Source: Geobacter sp.
GTDB taxonomy: Bacteria; Desulfobacterota; Desulfuromonadia; Geobacterales; Pseudopelobacteraceae
Reading direction: 5' to 3'
DNA: 64,000 nucleotides
NCBI GenBank assembly: GCA_009885845.1
Contig: VFJW01000001.1
Span: forward strand, 1-64,000
Shown here: positions 1-7,860 of the stretch, in pieces
Numbering within the stretch: position 1 is the first letter of the stretch
How the letters are laid out: each line of letters begins with the position of its first letter
Position numbers and translations under genes: made by a program
The notes under the pieces: generated by a model
Databases searched by the model: none
Seen by the model: only the letters and a program-made list of their open reading frames with translations
Told to the model about the DNA's origin: nothing

Positions 1-1053
1 AAATTTGTCGGTGAATTTGGTGCCGGCACGGTCGTAGATCTGTTGGAAAAACAGATTTTTGTCGAAAGGATCAACCCCTGGATGGTGTCTGTCGTCAAGG
101 ATATCATCCCCTGGGAGATAATACAGGAGTTGTTCGTCGGTGAATATGGCATCATCACACTCGGTTTTCGCTACGCGGTCGGTATTATTCTACCGATTGT
201 GGCAACATTCTTCATCTTTTTCTCATTTCTTGAGGATACCGGATATTTCCCCCGTCTGGCACTGCTTGTCGACCGACTGTTCAAGCATTTTGGTCTGACC
301 GGGCGGGCGGTTATTCCGATGGTGCTGGGGTTCGGCTGCGATACCATGGCAACCATGGTTACCCGTACACTTGAAACGGTACGGGAGCGGATCATTGCCA
401 CACTTCTGCTTGCACTGGCAATTCCCTGTTCGGCGCAGTTGGGGGTGATCATTGCACTGCTTGCAAAAGCGCCCGGTGCTCTGGCAGTCTGGAGTCTCTG
501 CCTGCTGCTGATTTTCATTCTGGTTGGTGTCCTGGCTTCCAGAATCATGCCGGGTGAAGCACCGATGTTTTACATGGAGCTTCCCCCCATGCGGCTTCCA
601 CAACTCTCCAATGTCCTGACTAAAACCTATACCCGCATGCAGTGGTACTTCCTTGAGATCCTGCCGTTGTTTGTCATCGCATCGGTGCTGCTCTGGCTCG
701 GCAAGATAACCGGTTTTTTTGGTACTGCGGTCAACGCCATGACCCCGGTCATGGACTCAATCGGTCTTCCCAAAGAAGCTGCGGTGGCATTTATTTTTGG
801 TTTTTTCCGACGTGATTACGGCGCAGCGGGGCTGTACGACCTGCAGACCCAAGGGTTGCTGGATGCCCGACAGTTGACCGTTGCCGCTGTGACTCTGACG
901 CTCTTTATTCCCTGTGTCGCACAGTTTCTGGTTATGAAAAAAGAACGTGGCTGGAAAGTGGCAGGGGGGATCGGCCTGTTTGTCAGCCTGTTGGCGTTCG
1001 GCAGCGGCTATGTATTGAATCAGTTTCTGTTACTGACCGGTCTTCTGGCATGA
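1..1053 (+). CDS. feoB: Ferrous iron transport protein B, C-terminal part (5' end outside window)
   Basis: The frame is open from base 1, so this is the 3' part of feoB; the N-terminal G domain lies upstream of the window. The visible 350 residues are the polytopic inner-membrane permease with two Gate regions. The pore signatures IPCSAQ and IPCVAQ each place a conserved Cys in a membrane segment, and the stretch around GFGCDTMATMVTR is typical of FeoB. The role is GTP-dependent Fe(II) uptake across the cytoplasmic membrane. The stop codon overlaps the start of the next gene by 4 nt (ATGA), so the feo genes are translationally coupled. No separate feoA gene is visible downstream; a FeoA domain is instead carried by the regulator two genes on. 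Confidence 0.95.
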   Translation, partial: KFVGEFGAGTVVDLLEKQIFVERINPWMVSVVKDIIPWEIIQELFVGEYGIITLGFRYAVGIILPIVATFFIFFSFLEDTGYFPRLALLVDRLFKHFGLTGRAVIPMVLGFGCDTMATMVTRTLETVRERIIATLLLALAIPCSAQLGVIIALLAKAPGALAVWSLCLLLIFILVGVLASRIMPGEAPMFYMELPPMRLPQLSNVLTKTYTRMQWYFLEILPLFVIASVLLWLGKITGFFGTAVNAMTPVMDSIGLPKEAAVAFIFGFFRRDYGAAGLYDLQTQGLLDARQLTVAAVTLTLFIPCVAQFLVMKKERGWKVAGGIGLFVSLLAFGSGYVLNQFLLLTGLLA

Positions 1054-1241
1054 AATGCGGATTTTGTGGACATGAGTTTGCCGAGGAAGATGGTATAAAA
1101 GGGTGCGGCGCCTGCCCCGGAGGTTGTCATTCGCTTCATTGTCCGCGCTGTAACTATAAAAACCCGCTTGAACCGCAATTTTTTAAGACAATTCGCTCCA
1201 TTTTCAATGCTACTGACAAGAACAAAGGAGAACCTACATGA
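1050..1241 (+). CDS. Small cysteine-rich protein of the feo operon
   Basis: This 63-residue protein sits between feoB and the DtxR-type regulator, overlapping both by 4 nt. It has eight Cys, in CGFC near the N-terminus and then CGACPGGC and CPRC motifs, plus a His. This would suit a zinc ribbon or an Fe-S or iron-binding site. It has no signal peptide or membrane segment, so it is probably cytoplasmic. By position it occupies the place of FeoC-like accessory proteins, but it is not a winged-helix FeoC. I do not assign a specific family. A role in FeoB function or in iron handover to the regulator is inference from the operon context. Confidence 0.85.
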   Translation: MKCGFCGHEFAEEDGIKGCGACPGGCHSLHCPRCNYKNPLEPQFFKTIRSIFNATDKNKGEPT

Positions 1242-1882
1242 AACTGTCTGATAATGCCGAAGAGATACTTGAAGCGTTGTGGATCGCGGTTGAAGAAAAG
1301 CAGCTATCGGCGCTGGATCCTCATATTACCGGAATTCCCCTTGATGATCCTGCCTTTAAGGAACTTTCGAAGCGGGCGTTAATTGAGATCAGACAGGGAA
1401 TGGTCTATTTCAGGCCGGAAGGACGTGATGAAGGACGAATGACCATACGTCGGCATCGTCTGGCGGAACGGTTGATGATGGACGTTCTCAATATCCGGGG
1501 TGAAGATGGTGATTTCAAGGCGTGCCAGTTTGAGCATCTCCTGAGTGAAGGGGTCGATGTAAAAATCTGTACCATGCTCAATCATCCGACAACCTGCCCA
1601 CACGGCAAACCGATTCCTCCGGGTGAATGCTGCCATCAGGCTCGTGCTGACGGTGATCTCGGAGTCGTGCCACTAACCGAGTTTAAGTCAGGGCAGGAGG
1701 GGGAGATCGCCTACATCCAGACAGATGATAACAAGAAGATGCAGAAGCTGATGGCGATGGGAGTACTGCCGGGCAATCGCATTATTCTGACGCAAGCTTA
1801 TCCGTCCTATATTTTTCGGGTTGGGTACTCGGAGTTTGCCATCGATTCAAACCTGGCCAAAGAGATATTTGTGCGGAAGTAG
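1238..1882 (+). CDS. DtxR-type metal-dependent regulator with C-terminal FeoA domain
   Basis: This 214-residue protein has an N-terminal winged-helix region (about 1-70), a DtxR-like dimerisation and metal-binding region (about 65-130, with RRHRLAERL and the candidate ligands in CQFEH), a Cys-rich linker (CPHGKPIPPGECC), and a C-terminal FeoA/SH3-like domain (about 140-214, with KLMAMGVLPGN). DtxR-family proteins repress iron uptake genes when Fe(II) is bound. The start ATG overlaps the previous stop by 4 nt and follows an AAGGAG ribosome site. Encoding the regulator as the last gene of the feo operon implies autoregulation. The FeoA domain may also serve FeoB directly, since no stand-alone feoA is seen; that part is inference. 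Confidence 0.9.
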   Translation: MKLSDNAEEILEALWIAVEEKQLSALDPHITGIPLDDPAFKELSKRALIEIRQGMVYFRPEGRDEGRMTIRRHRLAERLMMDVLNIRGEDGDFKACQFEHLLSEGVDVKICTMLNHPTTCPHGKPIPPGECCHQARADGDLGVVPLTEFKSGQEGEIAYIQTDDNKKMQKLMAMGVLPGNRIILTQAYPSYIFRVGYSEFAIDSNLAKEIFVRK

Positions 1883-1929
1883 TGTGGGGATTCACGATTA
1901 ATTGCCTGAAGTGGCGGAGCGAAATCACC

Positions 1930-2709
1930 TTAATTTACAGTATCCGGGGTGGCGGGAAATTTCATCTGGAGCATGTCCAGATGCCGGTAAAAAAGTTTTT
2001 TGAAGGTGCTGACAGTATGATTGCCGGGGACAGAAAATGACCTGTCAACTGGCAGGACGGTGGCCAAAAGGGGAGGGCCTTCGTCAGACAGCCAGTCGTT
2101 AGTGCCATACCCGAGATAGAGTGGCGGGTAATTCTGCGGCGCAGCAGCATACTGTTTAATCCAGCTCCAGATGAGGCGTGACCATTCGCTTTGATCAGTT
2201 GTAACCTGCTGCCAGGCCGCTACTCCGCCGGCATCCTTGATTTCGTGAATCATGTCGTCCCATCCGAGAAACGGGCTTGTGAGGAGGACTCCATCAATGT
2301 CGCCCGGGTGGCTGCGCAGGTAAAACAGGCTGCCGACCCCGCCCAGTGAAAATCCTGCAAGCCATATTTGTTTATAGCCCGCTCTTCTCGCGGGATCGAT
2401 GATGTCAGTATTCAGTCGCTCCTCAAGGGTATGGGCTTTGTAGTAACCGAAGTGGGTATCCGGAGCGACAATGTCAAAGGGCAGGCGACGACGTCTGATC
2501 TCATCAATAATCCCTTCATCTTCAAAAATAGAGTTGTTGTCGCCGATTCCGCGCAGTAGCACAAGGAGATTTTCCTCTCTTCCGGTATTCTTCGCTGCGT
2601 ATGTCAGTGAGTCAAGGGGGGCTTTCGGGGTGGCGATGCAGCCGCTGAAAATGAAGCAGAAGGCGAAAATAACAATCAGTAACAGATTTGAAATCCGGGC
2701 AAAAGTCAT
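1930..2709 (-). CDS. Lipoprotein alpha/beta hydrolase
   Basis: This 259-residue protein has an N-terminal hydrophobic segment ending in the lipobox FSGC (Cys at about 24), so it is a predicted lipoprotein. The alpha/beta hydrolase nucleophile elbow is GFSLGG (Ser about 121). An Asp in the GTNDWL segment and a His in the GNHT segment near the C-terminus complete a plausible triad. It converges with the feo operon and is the last gene of a three-lipoprotein minus-strand set, 37 nt after the lipase-like gene. AGGA lies upstream of the ATG. The substrate is unknown; an esterase or lipase acting at the envelope is the reasonable guess. Confidence 0.85.
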   Translation of the reverse strand: MTFARISNLLLIVIFAFCFIFSGCIATPKAPLDSLTYAAKNTGREENLLVLLRGIGDNNSIFEDEGIIDEIRRRRLPFDIVAPDTHFGYYKAHTLEERLNTDIIDPARRAGYKQIWLAGFSLGGVGSLFYLRSHPGDIDGVLLTSPFLGWDDMIHEIKDAGGVAAWQQVTTDQSEWSRLIWSWIKQYAAAPQNYPPLYLGYGTNDWLSDEGPPLLATVLPVDRSFSVPGNHTVSTFKKLFYRHLDMLQMKFPATPDTVN

Positions 2710-2746
2710 ATCAGTATCCTGTTTTCCACCGGTGCAAACAATCCCG

Positions 2747-3733
2747 TTACCGGAATTCCGGAGTCGGTTCTGTACGGTAAAGTCGGGTCAACATCTGTCC
2801 AAAAGCAGCAGATCGATCCGGCACATTAGTATTCAGAATGCCGTGCTTCTGCAAGACGGCAATAAACTTGAGCGGAGCCACACGATTATCACCGACAATT
2901 TCCACATGACCTGCCTTGATTTCGACATTCTTCACGACCGCCCCATCGTCTACAGGCGGATGGATTTGCTCATTCAAGCTGAATACATAATCATTTTCAG
3001 CACATTCTCCCTCTTCAGTAGCACGTCGACAGGAACCTGACTCATTCGTATTGATTTTTAGATGTTCACCCACCTGCTCAAGAAAAATCCCGGGCTGCCG
3101 AATGAATTCTGACGCACCGGTAATCTCGAACCATTTGTCACCACTGGCAATTTTACAGATAGGAATCGTCAGTCCTAAACTCAATATCCTCGCCAGAGTG
3201 GAGCCGCAATGGCTTGCAGCCTCAATCCCGGAAAACGGAGATGAGACCGTCACCAGTTTCAGATCAGCATCGATACTCTTCAGTTTATTTGCATTGTCAG
3301 CAACGAGAGCTTTACGAGCAATCAGGCCACCCTGGCTATGGCCGATAACAGTAATTTTCCTGTTATTCATGTGGCCGGACAGGGTTTCAAGTGACGTTGC
3401 AAGTTGTGCAGAGCTTACCATCAGACTATCGCGATCGTTGTAGCTGAAACAGATTGCCTGTTGACCGGAAAAGGCGAACACTTCTGCCAGAGCACGAAAA
3501 TTTCCCGCCGAACCGACACAGCCATGCACCAGAACAATAACCGGTTCCTGCGAATTCAGCCGGAGTGGCAGATTTGAGTTGTTAATGCATGGTCCCAGTC
3601 CGGGAATTGACAGGTTGATGTCAGGCGGAGGGATTCTGCCCTGATCGATGACAAACAGTTGGGAATCAGGCTGAATGATTGAGGCGCAACCCGTCATTAC
3701 AACGAGGAATAATGATAGCAACAGATACTTCAT
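2747..3733 (-). CDS. Lipase-like lipoprotein (alpha/beta hydrolase)
   Basis: The start is placed at the ATG at 3733, giving 328 residues. It follows AAAGGGTGA and directly begins a lipoprotein signal (MKYLLLSLFLVV, lipobox MTGC); the upstream in-frame ATG at 3751 lacks a ribosome site. The protein has an oxyanion-type VLVHG motif followed by the nucleophile elbow GHSQGG, as in PGAP1/lipase-class hydrolases. Later candidates for the acid and the His are PPVDDGAVV and KAGHVEIVG. It lies between the TatT-like gene and a second hydrolase lipoprotein, all in one direction and closely spaced. It probably hydrolyses an ester or lipid at the outer membrane; the substrate cannot be told. Confidence 0.85.
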   Translation of the reverse strand: MKYLLLSLFLVVMTGCASIIQPDSQLFVIDQGRIPPPDINLSIPGLGPCINNSNLPLRLNSQEPVIVLVHGCVGSAGNFRALAEVFAFSGQQAICFSYNDRDSLMVSSAQLATSLETLSGHMNNRKITVIGHSQGGLIARKALVADNANKLKSIDADLKLVTVSSPFSGIEAASHCGSTLARILSLGLTIPICKIASGDKWFEITGASEFIRQPGIFLEQVGEHLKINTNESGSCRRATEEGECAENDYVFSLNEQIHPPVDDGAVVKNVEIKAGHVEIVGDNRVAPLKFIAVLQKHGILNTNVPDRSAAFGQMLTRLYRTEPTPEFR

Positions 3734-3782
3734 GCGGTCACCCTTTGCCATGTAAATTTACGATACCCATTACTCATTCCGA

Positions 3783-4649
3783 CTACTTCCCCAGAATCTC
3801 ACGGGCATTGTCGCGAAAATGGATACGCCAGGGGTAGGCATCTTTATATTTTTCTATTGGTTGGGACGCAACCCAGGCGAGATCGAGACGACTATTTTCA
3901 ACATCTCCCTGAAGCGGATAATAATATTTACCGCGGGCCCAGCGTGGGAGCAGCCAGCCATCTCCTTTAATGATCGCCTTCTGCATATACTCATCACCCT
4001 TCTGCTTTGAGCCGCCGTAGCTCCCGGGAAGCGCGAGATAGCAGATAACTTTTCCGAGTTCGACCGCACCGCCGCCAAACTCCGGGGCAACTGTCTCGAT
4101 TCGATCAAGGAATACCAGCGCACGCTGAAGCCAGGCGATATTAACGATCTTTGACGGCAGAGACATTCCTTCCTTAAACTCGTACTGCAATGCCGTCACC
4201 CAGAATATCATCGCTTCGGCTTCGGCAGCTCCCAGAGTGTCAACCGCCTCCCACGGCACGCTCCCGGCGTCTACTCGTGCCCTGAATTCCCGGTTGGTGT
4301 ACATCGCCAGTTCGGCATATCGCATTGCCCGAAAAAAGTAGTCCGACTTGAGCGACGAGTTGTCGGTATAGGCGGTGCCACGTAGAATCAGGAGAGCTGC
4401 CGCATCGACGAGTGTCCGGTAATGTGACGGATCAGCGTCCAGCACTCGCTCAAAGGCTGCCAATCCGGCATCAACAGCGGCGGCATCACCTGCCGTTGCA
4501 AAGGCTTCCGAGGCCTGTTTCAAAAGCGGCTGAACATCTGCCGATGAAGAAGCCGGCCGGACCGTATTCCATCCGGCTTGCCAGTTCATCGCGCATCCGG
4601 AGAGTAGTAAACACAACACGAGGATCCCGTAATACGTGATTCTGCTCAT
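3783..4649 (-). CDS. TatT-like (TRAP transporter T-component) lipoprotein
   Basis: This 288-residue protein begins with a short hydrophobic segment and the lipobox LSGC (Cys at about 19). The remainder is helical with TPR-like features: AFERVLDADPSHYRTLVDAAALL, split around short gaps, and a late GGSKQKGDEYMQKAI segment that resembles the TatT family. TatT proteins are trimeric periplasmic TPR lipoproteins first seen beside TRAP transporters. No TRAP P, Q or M genes are present here; the neighbours are two lipoprotein hydrolases downstream. It is the first gene of the set, with GGGAG before the ATG. Exact function is unknown. Confidence 0.8.
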   Translation of the reverse strand: MSRITYYGILVLCLLLSGCAMNWQAGWNTVRPASSSADVQPLLKQASEAFATAGDAAAVDAGLAAFERVLDADPSHYRTLVDAAALLILRGTAYTDNSSLKSDYFFRAMRYAELAMYTNREFRARVDAGSVPWEAVDTLGAAEAEAMIFWVTALQYEFKEGMSLPSKIVNIAWLQRALVFLDRIETVAPEFGGGAVELGKVICYLALPGSYGGSKQKGDEYMQKAIIKGDGWLLPRWARGKYYYPLQGDVENSRLDLAWVASQPIEKYKDAYPWRIHFRDNAREILGK

Positions 4650-4804
4650 GGTCTGCTCCCTATTAAACGAAAAAATATCAGCGTTCCAGCATGGCTTCAG
4701 TAACTAAAATGTGCCAGAAATATACTGCAAATCAGATGGTTGTCAATGAAGATTGTCCATGTCGTATATTCAGTTTGTCGATTATCGGGCCTGGTAATTC
4801 TCTA

Positions 4805-4836
4805 TTGACAAAAACGCACCGGTACTGTTCTATACC
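4805..4836 (+). promoter_or_regulatory. Possible sigma70-type promoter of the aminotransferase gene
   Basis: A perfect TTGACA lies at 4805-4810. The -10 region is poor: TTCTAT at 17 bp spacing or TATACC at 20 bp spacing. It is the only good -35 in the 245-nt gap before the gene, so it is offered as a weak candidate. Confidence 0.3.
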
Positions 4837-4894
4837 TTTTTGCAATCTTTGATACATGAACGATACGATGTTAAAAAAAATCAGGAGGAATTTG

Positions 4895-6199
4895 ATGAAT
4901 CCATTAGCTCAGGAACTGAACGATCAGCTTACCCAGCACAGTCCGCATGTTTTGGAAATGCTGTCCGACCTCGGCAAAAACCTTTTCTTTCCCAAAGGCA
5001 TTCTGACCCAGTCAGCCGAAGCCAAGGATAAGGCACATAAATTTAATGCTACCATCGGCATCGCCACAGAGAACGGCGGCCCGATGTTCCTGCAGTGCAT
5101 CCAGGACAAACTTTCCGCTTTTGATCCCAAGGATATCTACCCCTACGCTCCTCCTGCCGGGAAGCCGGAACTGCGTGCGCTCTGGCGGGAGAAAATGCTG
5201 CGGGAAAACCCAAGCCAGAACGGCAAGCATTTCAGCAACCCTATCGTCACCAACGCGTTGACCCACGGACTCTCTATCGTTGCCGATATGTTCATAGATA
5301 AGGGGGATCACCTTATACTGCCCGATATGCTCTGGGGTAACTATAACCTGACCTTCGGCACCTGCTGCGGCGCAATTGTGAAAAAGCACCCGACTTTTAC
5401 CGTTACCGGTGGCTATGATATAGACGCATTTAAAGCTACCCTTAAAAACAGTGCCGAAGAAAAGGGGAAAGCGGTCGTACTGCTTAACTTCCCCAATAAC
5501 CCCAGCGGTTATACCCCGACGATCGCCGAAGGTGATGCGCTGGTTGCGGCTATCAAGGAAGTGGCTGAGGGGGGCTGCAATGTCGTAGCAATCGCCGACG
5601 ACGCCTACTTCGGTCTTTTCTATGAGGACAGCCTCAAGGAATCGCTGTTCGGCAAACTTGCCAACCTCCATCCACGCATTCTGGCGATAAAGCTGGATGG
5701 CGCCACGAAGGAAGAGTTTGTTTGGGGTTTCCGTACCGGATTCATTACCTTTGCCGATGGCAACGAATACGAAAATGCACCGGTAATGACGGCGCTGGAG
5801 AAGAAGGCGATGGGCATTATCCGTGCGAAAATCTCCAACTGCCCGCATCCTTCACAGACGTTTGTTATTGAGGCGCTTCGCTCGCCGCAATTCCTGACTC
5901 AAAAGGAAGAGAAGTTCCAGGTCATGAAGGGACGCGCCCTGAAAACAAAGCAGGTTCTCGACAACGACAAATACAGTTCCGCCTGGGATTATTACCCGTT
6001 CAACTCCGGTTATTTCATGTGCCTGAAGCTGAAAACGGTAGATGCCGAAAAACTGCGCGTTCATCTGCTCGATAAATACGGTGTGGGCGCGATCTCAACT
6101 ACCAAAACCGACCTGCGTATCGCTTTCTCCTGCATTGCGGAAGAGCACATCCAGGAACTGTTCGACATTATCTATCAGGGAGTTCAGGATCTGGCCTGA
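4895..6199 (+). CDS. PLP-dependent class I/II aminotransferase
   Basis: The start is set at the ATG at 4895, which follows AGGAGG by a good spacing; the upstream ATG at 4856 has none. This gives 434 residues, normal for fold type I aminotransferases. Visible features are the substrate-loop region YPYAPPAGKPELR, the NFPNNPSGY motif with the Asn that contacts PLP, the Asp in AIADDAY, and the likely Schiff-base Lys at about 272 (GATKEE) followed by the phosphate- and substrate-binding Arg in GFRTGF. It catalyses amino group transfer in the cytoplasm, but the amino acid cannot be told from sequence. It stands alone, with a strong terminator after it. Confidence 0.9.
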   Translation: MNPLAQELNDQLTQHSPHVLEMLSDLGKNLFFPKGILTQSAEAKDKAHKFNATIGIATENGGPMFLQCIQDKLSAFDPKDIYPYAPPAGKPELRALWREKMLRENPSQNGKHFSNPIVTNALTHGLSIVADMFIDKGDHLILPDMLWGNYNLTFGTCCGAIVKKHPTFTVTGGYDIDAFKATLKNSAEEKGKAVVLLNFPNNPSGYTPTIAEGDALVAAIKEVAEGGCNVVAIADDAYFGLFYEDSLKESLFGKLANLHPRILAIKLDGATKEEFVWGFRTGFITFADGNEYENAPVMTALEKKAMGIIRAKISNCPHPSQTFVIEALRSPQFLTQKEEKFQVMKGRALKTKQVLDNDKYSSAWDYYPFNSGYFMCLKLKTVDAEKLRVHLLDKYGVGAISTTKTDLRIAFSCIAEEHIQELFDIIYQGVQDLA

Positions 6200-6232
6200 T
6201 TTTATTCCTTGAGTTATTGTTCCATGAAATGA

Positions 6233-6267
6233 ACAAAGGCCCCGCACATTGCGGGGCCTTTGTTTTG
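6233..6267 (+). terminator. Rho-independent terminator after the aminotransferase gene
   Basis: A perfect 13-bp GC-rich stem (6233-6245 with 6251-6263) and a 5-nt loop are followed by a T-rich tract (GTTTTGT). It lies between two converging genes and mainly serves the plus strand. Confidence 0.9.
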
Positions 6268-6312
6268 TGGTGCGCCTGTCTAAAGGGCGTGAACCTGCTT
6301 TGCAGAACAGGA

Positions 6313-7728
6313 TTATTCGGATTTTAACGCGACATAATATACACTTCCGTCAGGACGTTTAAGCAGCAGGCGTACGATATCCCCTTTTTTGTTTTTGGAA
6401 ACAACTGAATTGTATTTTTCTATGGAATCGGGGCGCTGCCCATTGATTTCAATTATAATACTTCCCGGTGCGGTGCCGGCCTCCTCAGCGGACGATCCTG
6501 ATTTAACTTCGGTAATAACCAACCCGCCCTTGCTCTCCTTGATATTCAGGCGGGAGGCCAGTTCACTGGTCAGTTCCTGAACGGTGATTCCAAGTTTTTC
6601 ACTCTCGTTACCACCGGTAGCAGCAGATGCAGAATCTTCACCCTTCAATCTGGCAATAACTACGGAAAACTCCTGTTTTCTGCCATCCCTGAAAACCACG
6701 ACCGGAACCTTCTTGTCGATCGGTGTCACCGCAACATACCGGGGCAGTTCGTTACCTTCAATGATCGGTTTGCCGTCATACTCAAGAATTACATCACCGG
6801 CCTTCAGTCCTGCTTTTTCGGCCGGAGTGTCCTTTTCAACATGTGCAATCAGAGCGCCCTTATCAGACTCAAGTCCAAATGACTTGGCAAGATCAGAGGT
6901 CAAGGGCTGAAAACGAATTCCCAGATACCCGCGAGTCACCTTGCCAGTGTCGCGCAGTTGCGAAATAATACTTTTTGCCATATTCACCGGGATAGCAAAG
7001 CCGATTCCCTGACCTCCGGCGATAATGGCTGTGTTGATGCCGATCACCTTGCCATCTGCGTTGAACAGAGGACCGCCGGAATTGCCCGGATTTATGGAGG
7101 CATCTGTCTGAATGAAATCATCATAGGGACCGTTGCCGATAACACGTCCTTTAGCACTGACTATACCTGCTGTAACCGTCTGAGACAGGCCAAAGGGGTT
7201 GCCGATGGCCATGACCCACTCGCCCACTTCCAGAGCATCACTGTTTCCCAGTTCAGCAGAATTAAAAACTTCCTTATCACTAATCTTGATCAGCGCCAGA
7301 TCCAGTTTTTCATCCGATCCTTTGATCTCACCCTTGATTTCACGGCCATCTGATAATTTTACCAGTACCTCTTCGGCGCCGTTGACTACATGATTATTGG
7401 TGAGGATATACCCGTCCGGGCTGATGATGAATCCGGTTCCCAGGCTCTGCTCTCTGCGCGGTCGCTGTTGGGGCATCTGACCATTGAACTGGCCGAAAAA
7501 ATCTTCGAAAAAGTTATCAAACGGCGACTGCATGCGGGGACGCTGCTGGAATGGTTTCTGTTTAATGACCTTGGCCGTGCGAATATTGACAACAGTCGGC
7601 TTCAGTTTTTTTGCGAGCGCAACAAAATCAGGGCTGACGGTTTTGGCTGCCGACAACGATGGGATTGAAAGAGAACTAATGAGACCCGCAACCAGAAGAC
7701 AAATTTTTAAGACTACACCTCTAAACAT
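6313..7728 (-). CDS. degP: Periplasmic serine protease of the Do/DegP (HtrA) family
   Basis: This 471-residue protein is of usual DegP/DegQ length. An N-terminal signal peptide (about 1-27, ending SLSAA) sends it to the periplasm. The trypsin-like domain carries the triad His113 (TNNHVV), Asp143 (KLDLAL) and Ser217 (GNSGGP), with a long Gln/Phe/Arg-rich LA loop at about 57-93. Two PDZ domains follow (about 265-360 and 380-465). DegP degrades or refolds damaged envelope proteins. The start ATG follows GGGAGGG. It is read in the same direction as clpB, 130 nt downstream of it, so the two stress proteins could share transcripts, although degP has room for its own promoter. Confidence 0.95.
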   Translation of the reverse strand: MFRGVVLKICLLVAGLISSLSIPSLSAAKTVSPDFVALAKKLKPTVVNIRTAKVIKQKPFQQRPRMQSPFDNFFEDFFGQFNGQMPQQRPRREQSLGTGFIISPDGYILTNNHVVNGAEEVLVKLSDGREIKGEIKGSDEKLDLALIKISDKEVFNSAELGNSDALEVGEWVMAIGNPFGLSQTVTAGIVSAKGRVIGNGPYDDFIQTDASINPGNSGGPLFNADGKVIGINTAIIAGGQGIGFAIPVNMAKSIISQLRDTGKVTRGYLGIRFQPLTSDLAKSFGLESDKGALIAHVEKDTPAEKAGLKAGDVILEYDGKPIIEGNELPRYVAVTPIDKKVPVVVFRDGRKQEFSVVIARLKGEDSASAATGGNESEKLGITVQELTSELASRLNIKESKGGLVITEVKSGSSAEEAGTAPGSIIIEINGQRPDSIEKYNSVVSKNKKGDIVRLLLKRPDGSVYYVALKSE

Positions 7729-7860
7729 GTTCTACCCTCCCTGTGTCAGGTACGCTGTAATGGCGATGGGGCAGTTCGCAAGCATAACTCGACACCACCC
7801 CCGATTCATTTTTTGAAGAAATAGGTATTCATTCAACAAAAGTCAACCATCTTCCGTATT

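Noticed and set aside
2471-3040. A 189-codon plus-strand frame across the lipoprotein genes
   Set aside because: It spans the junction of two good minus-strand lipoprotein genes and has no ribosome site or domain.
5012-5848. A 278-codon minus-strand frame inside the aminotransferase gene
   Set aside because: It is antisense to a well-supported enzyme with no ribosome site or domain.
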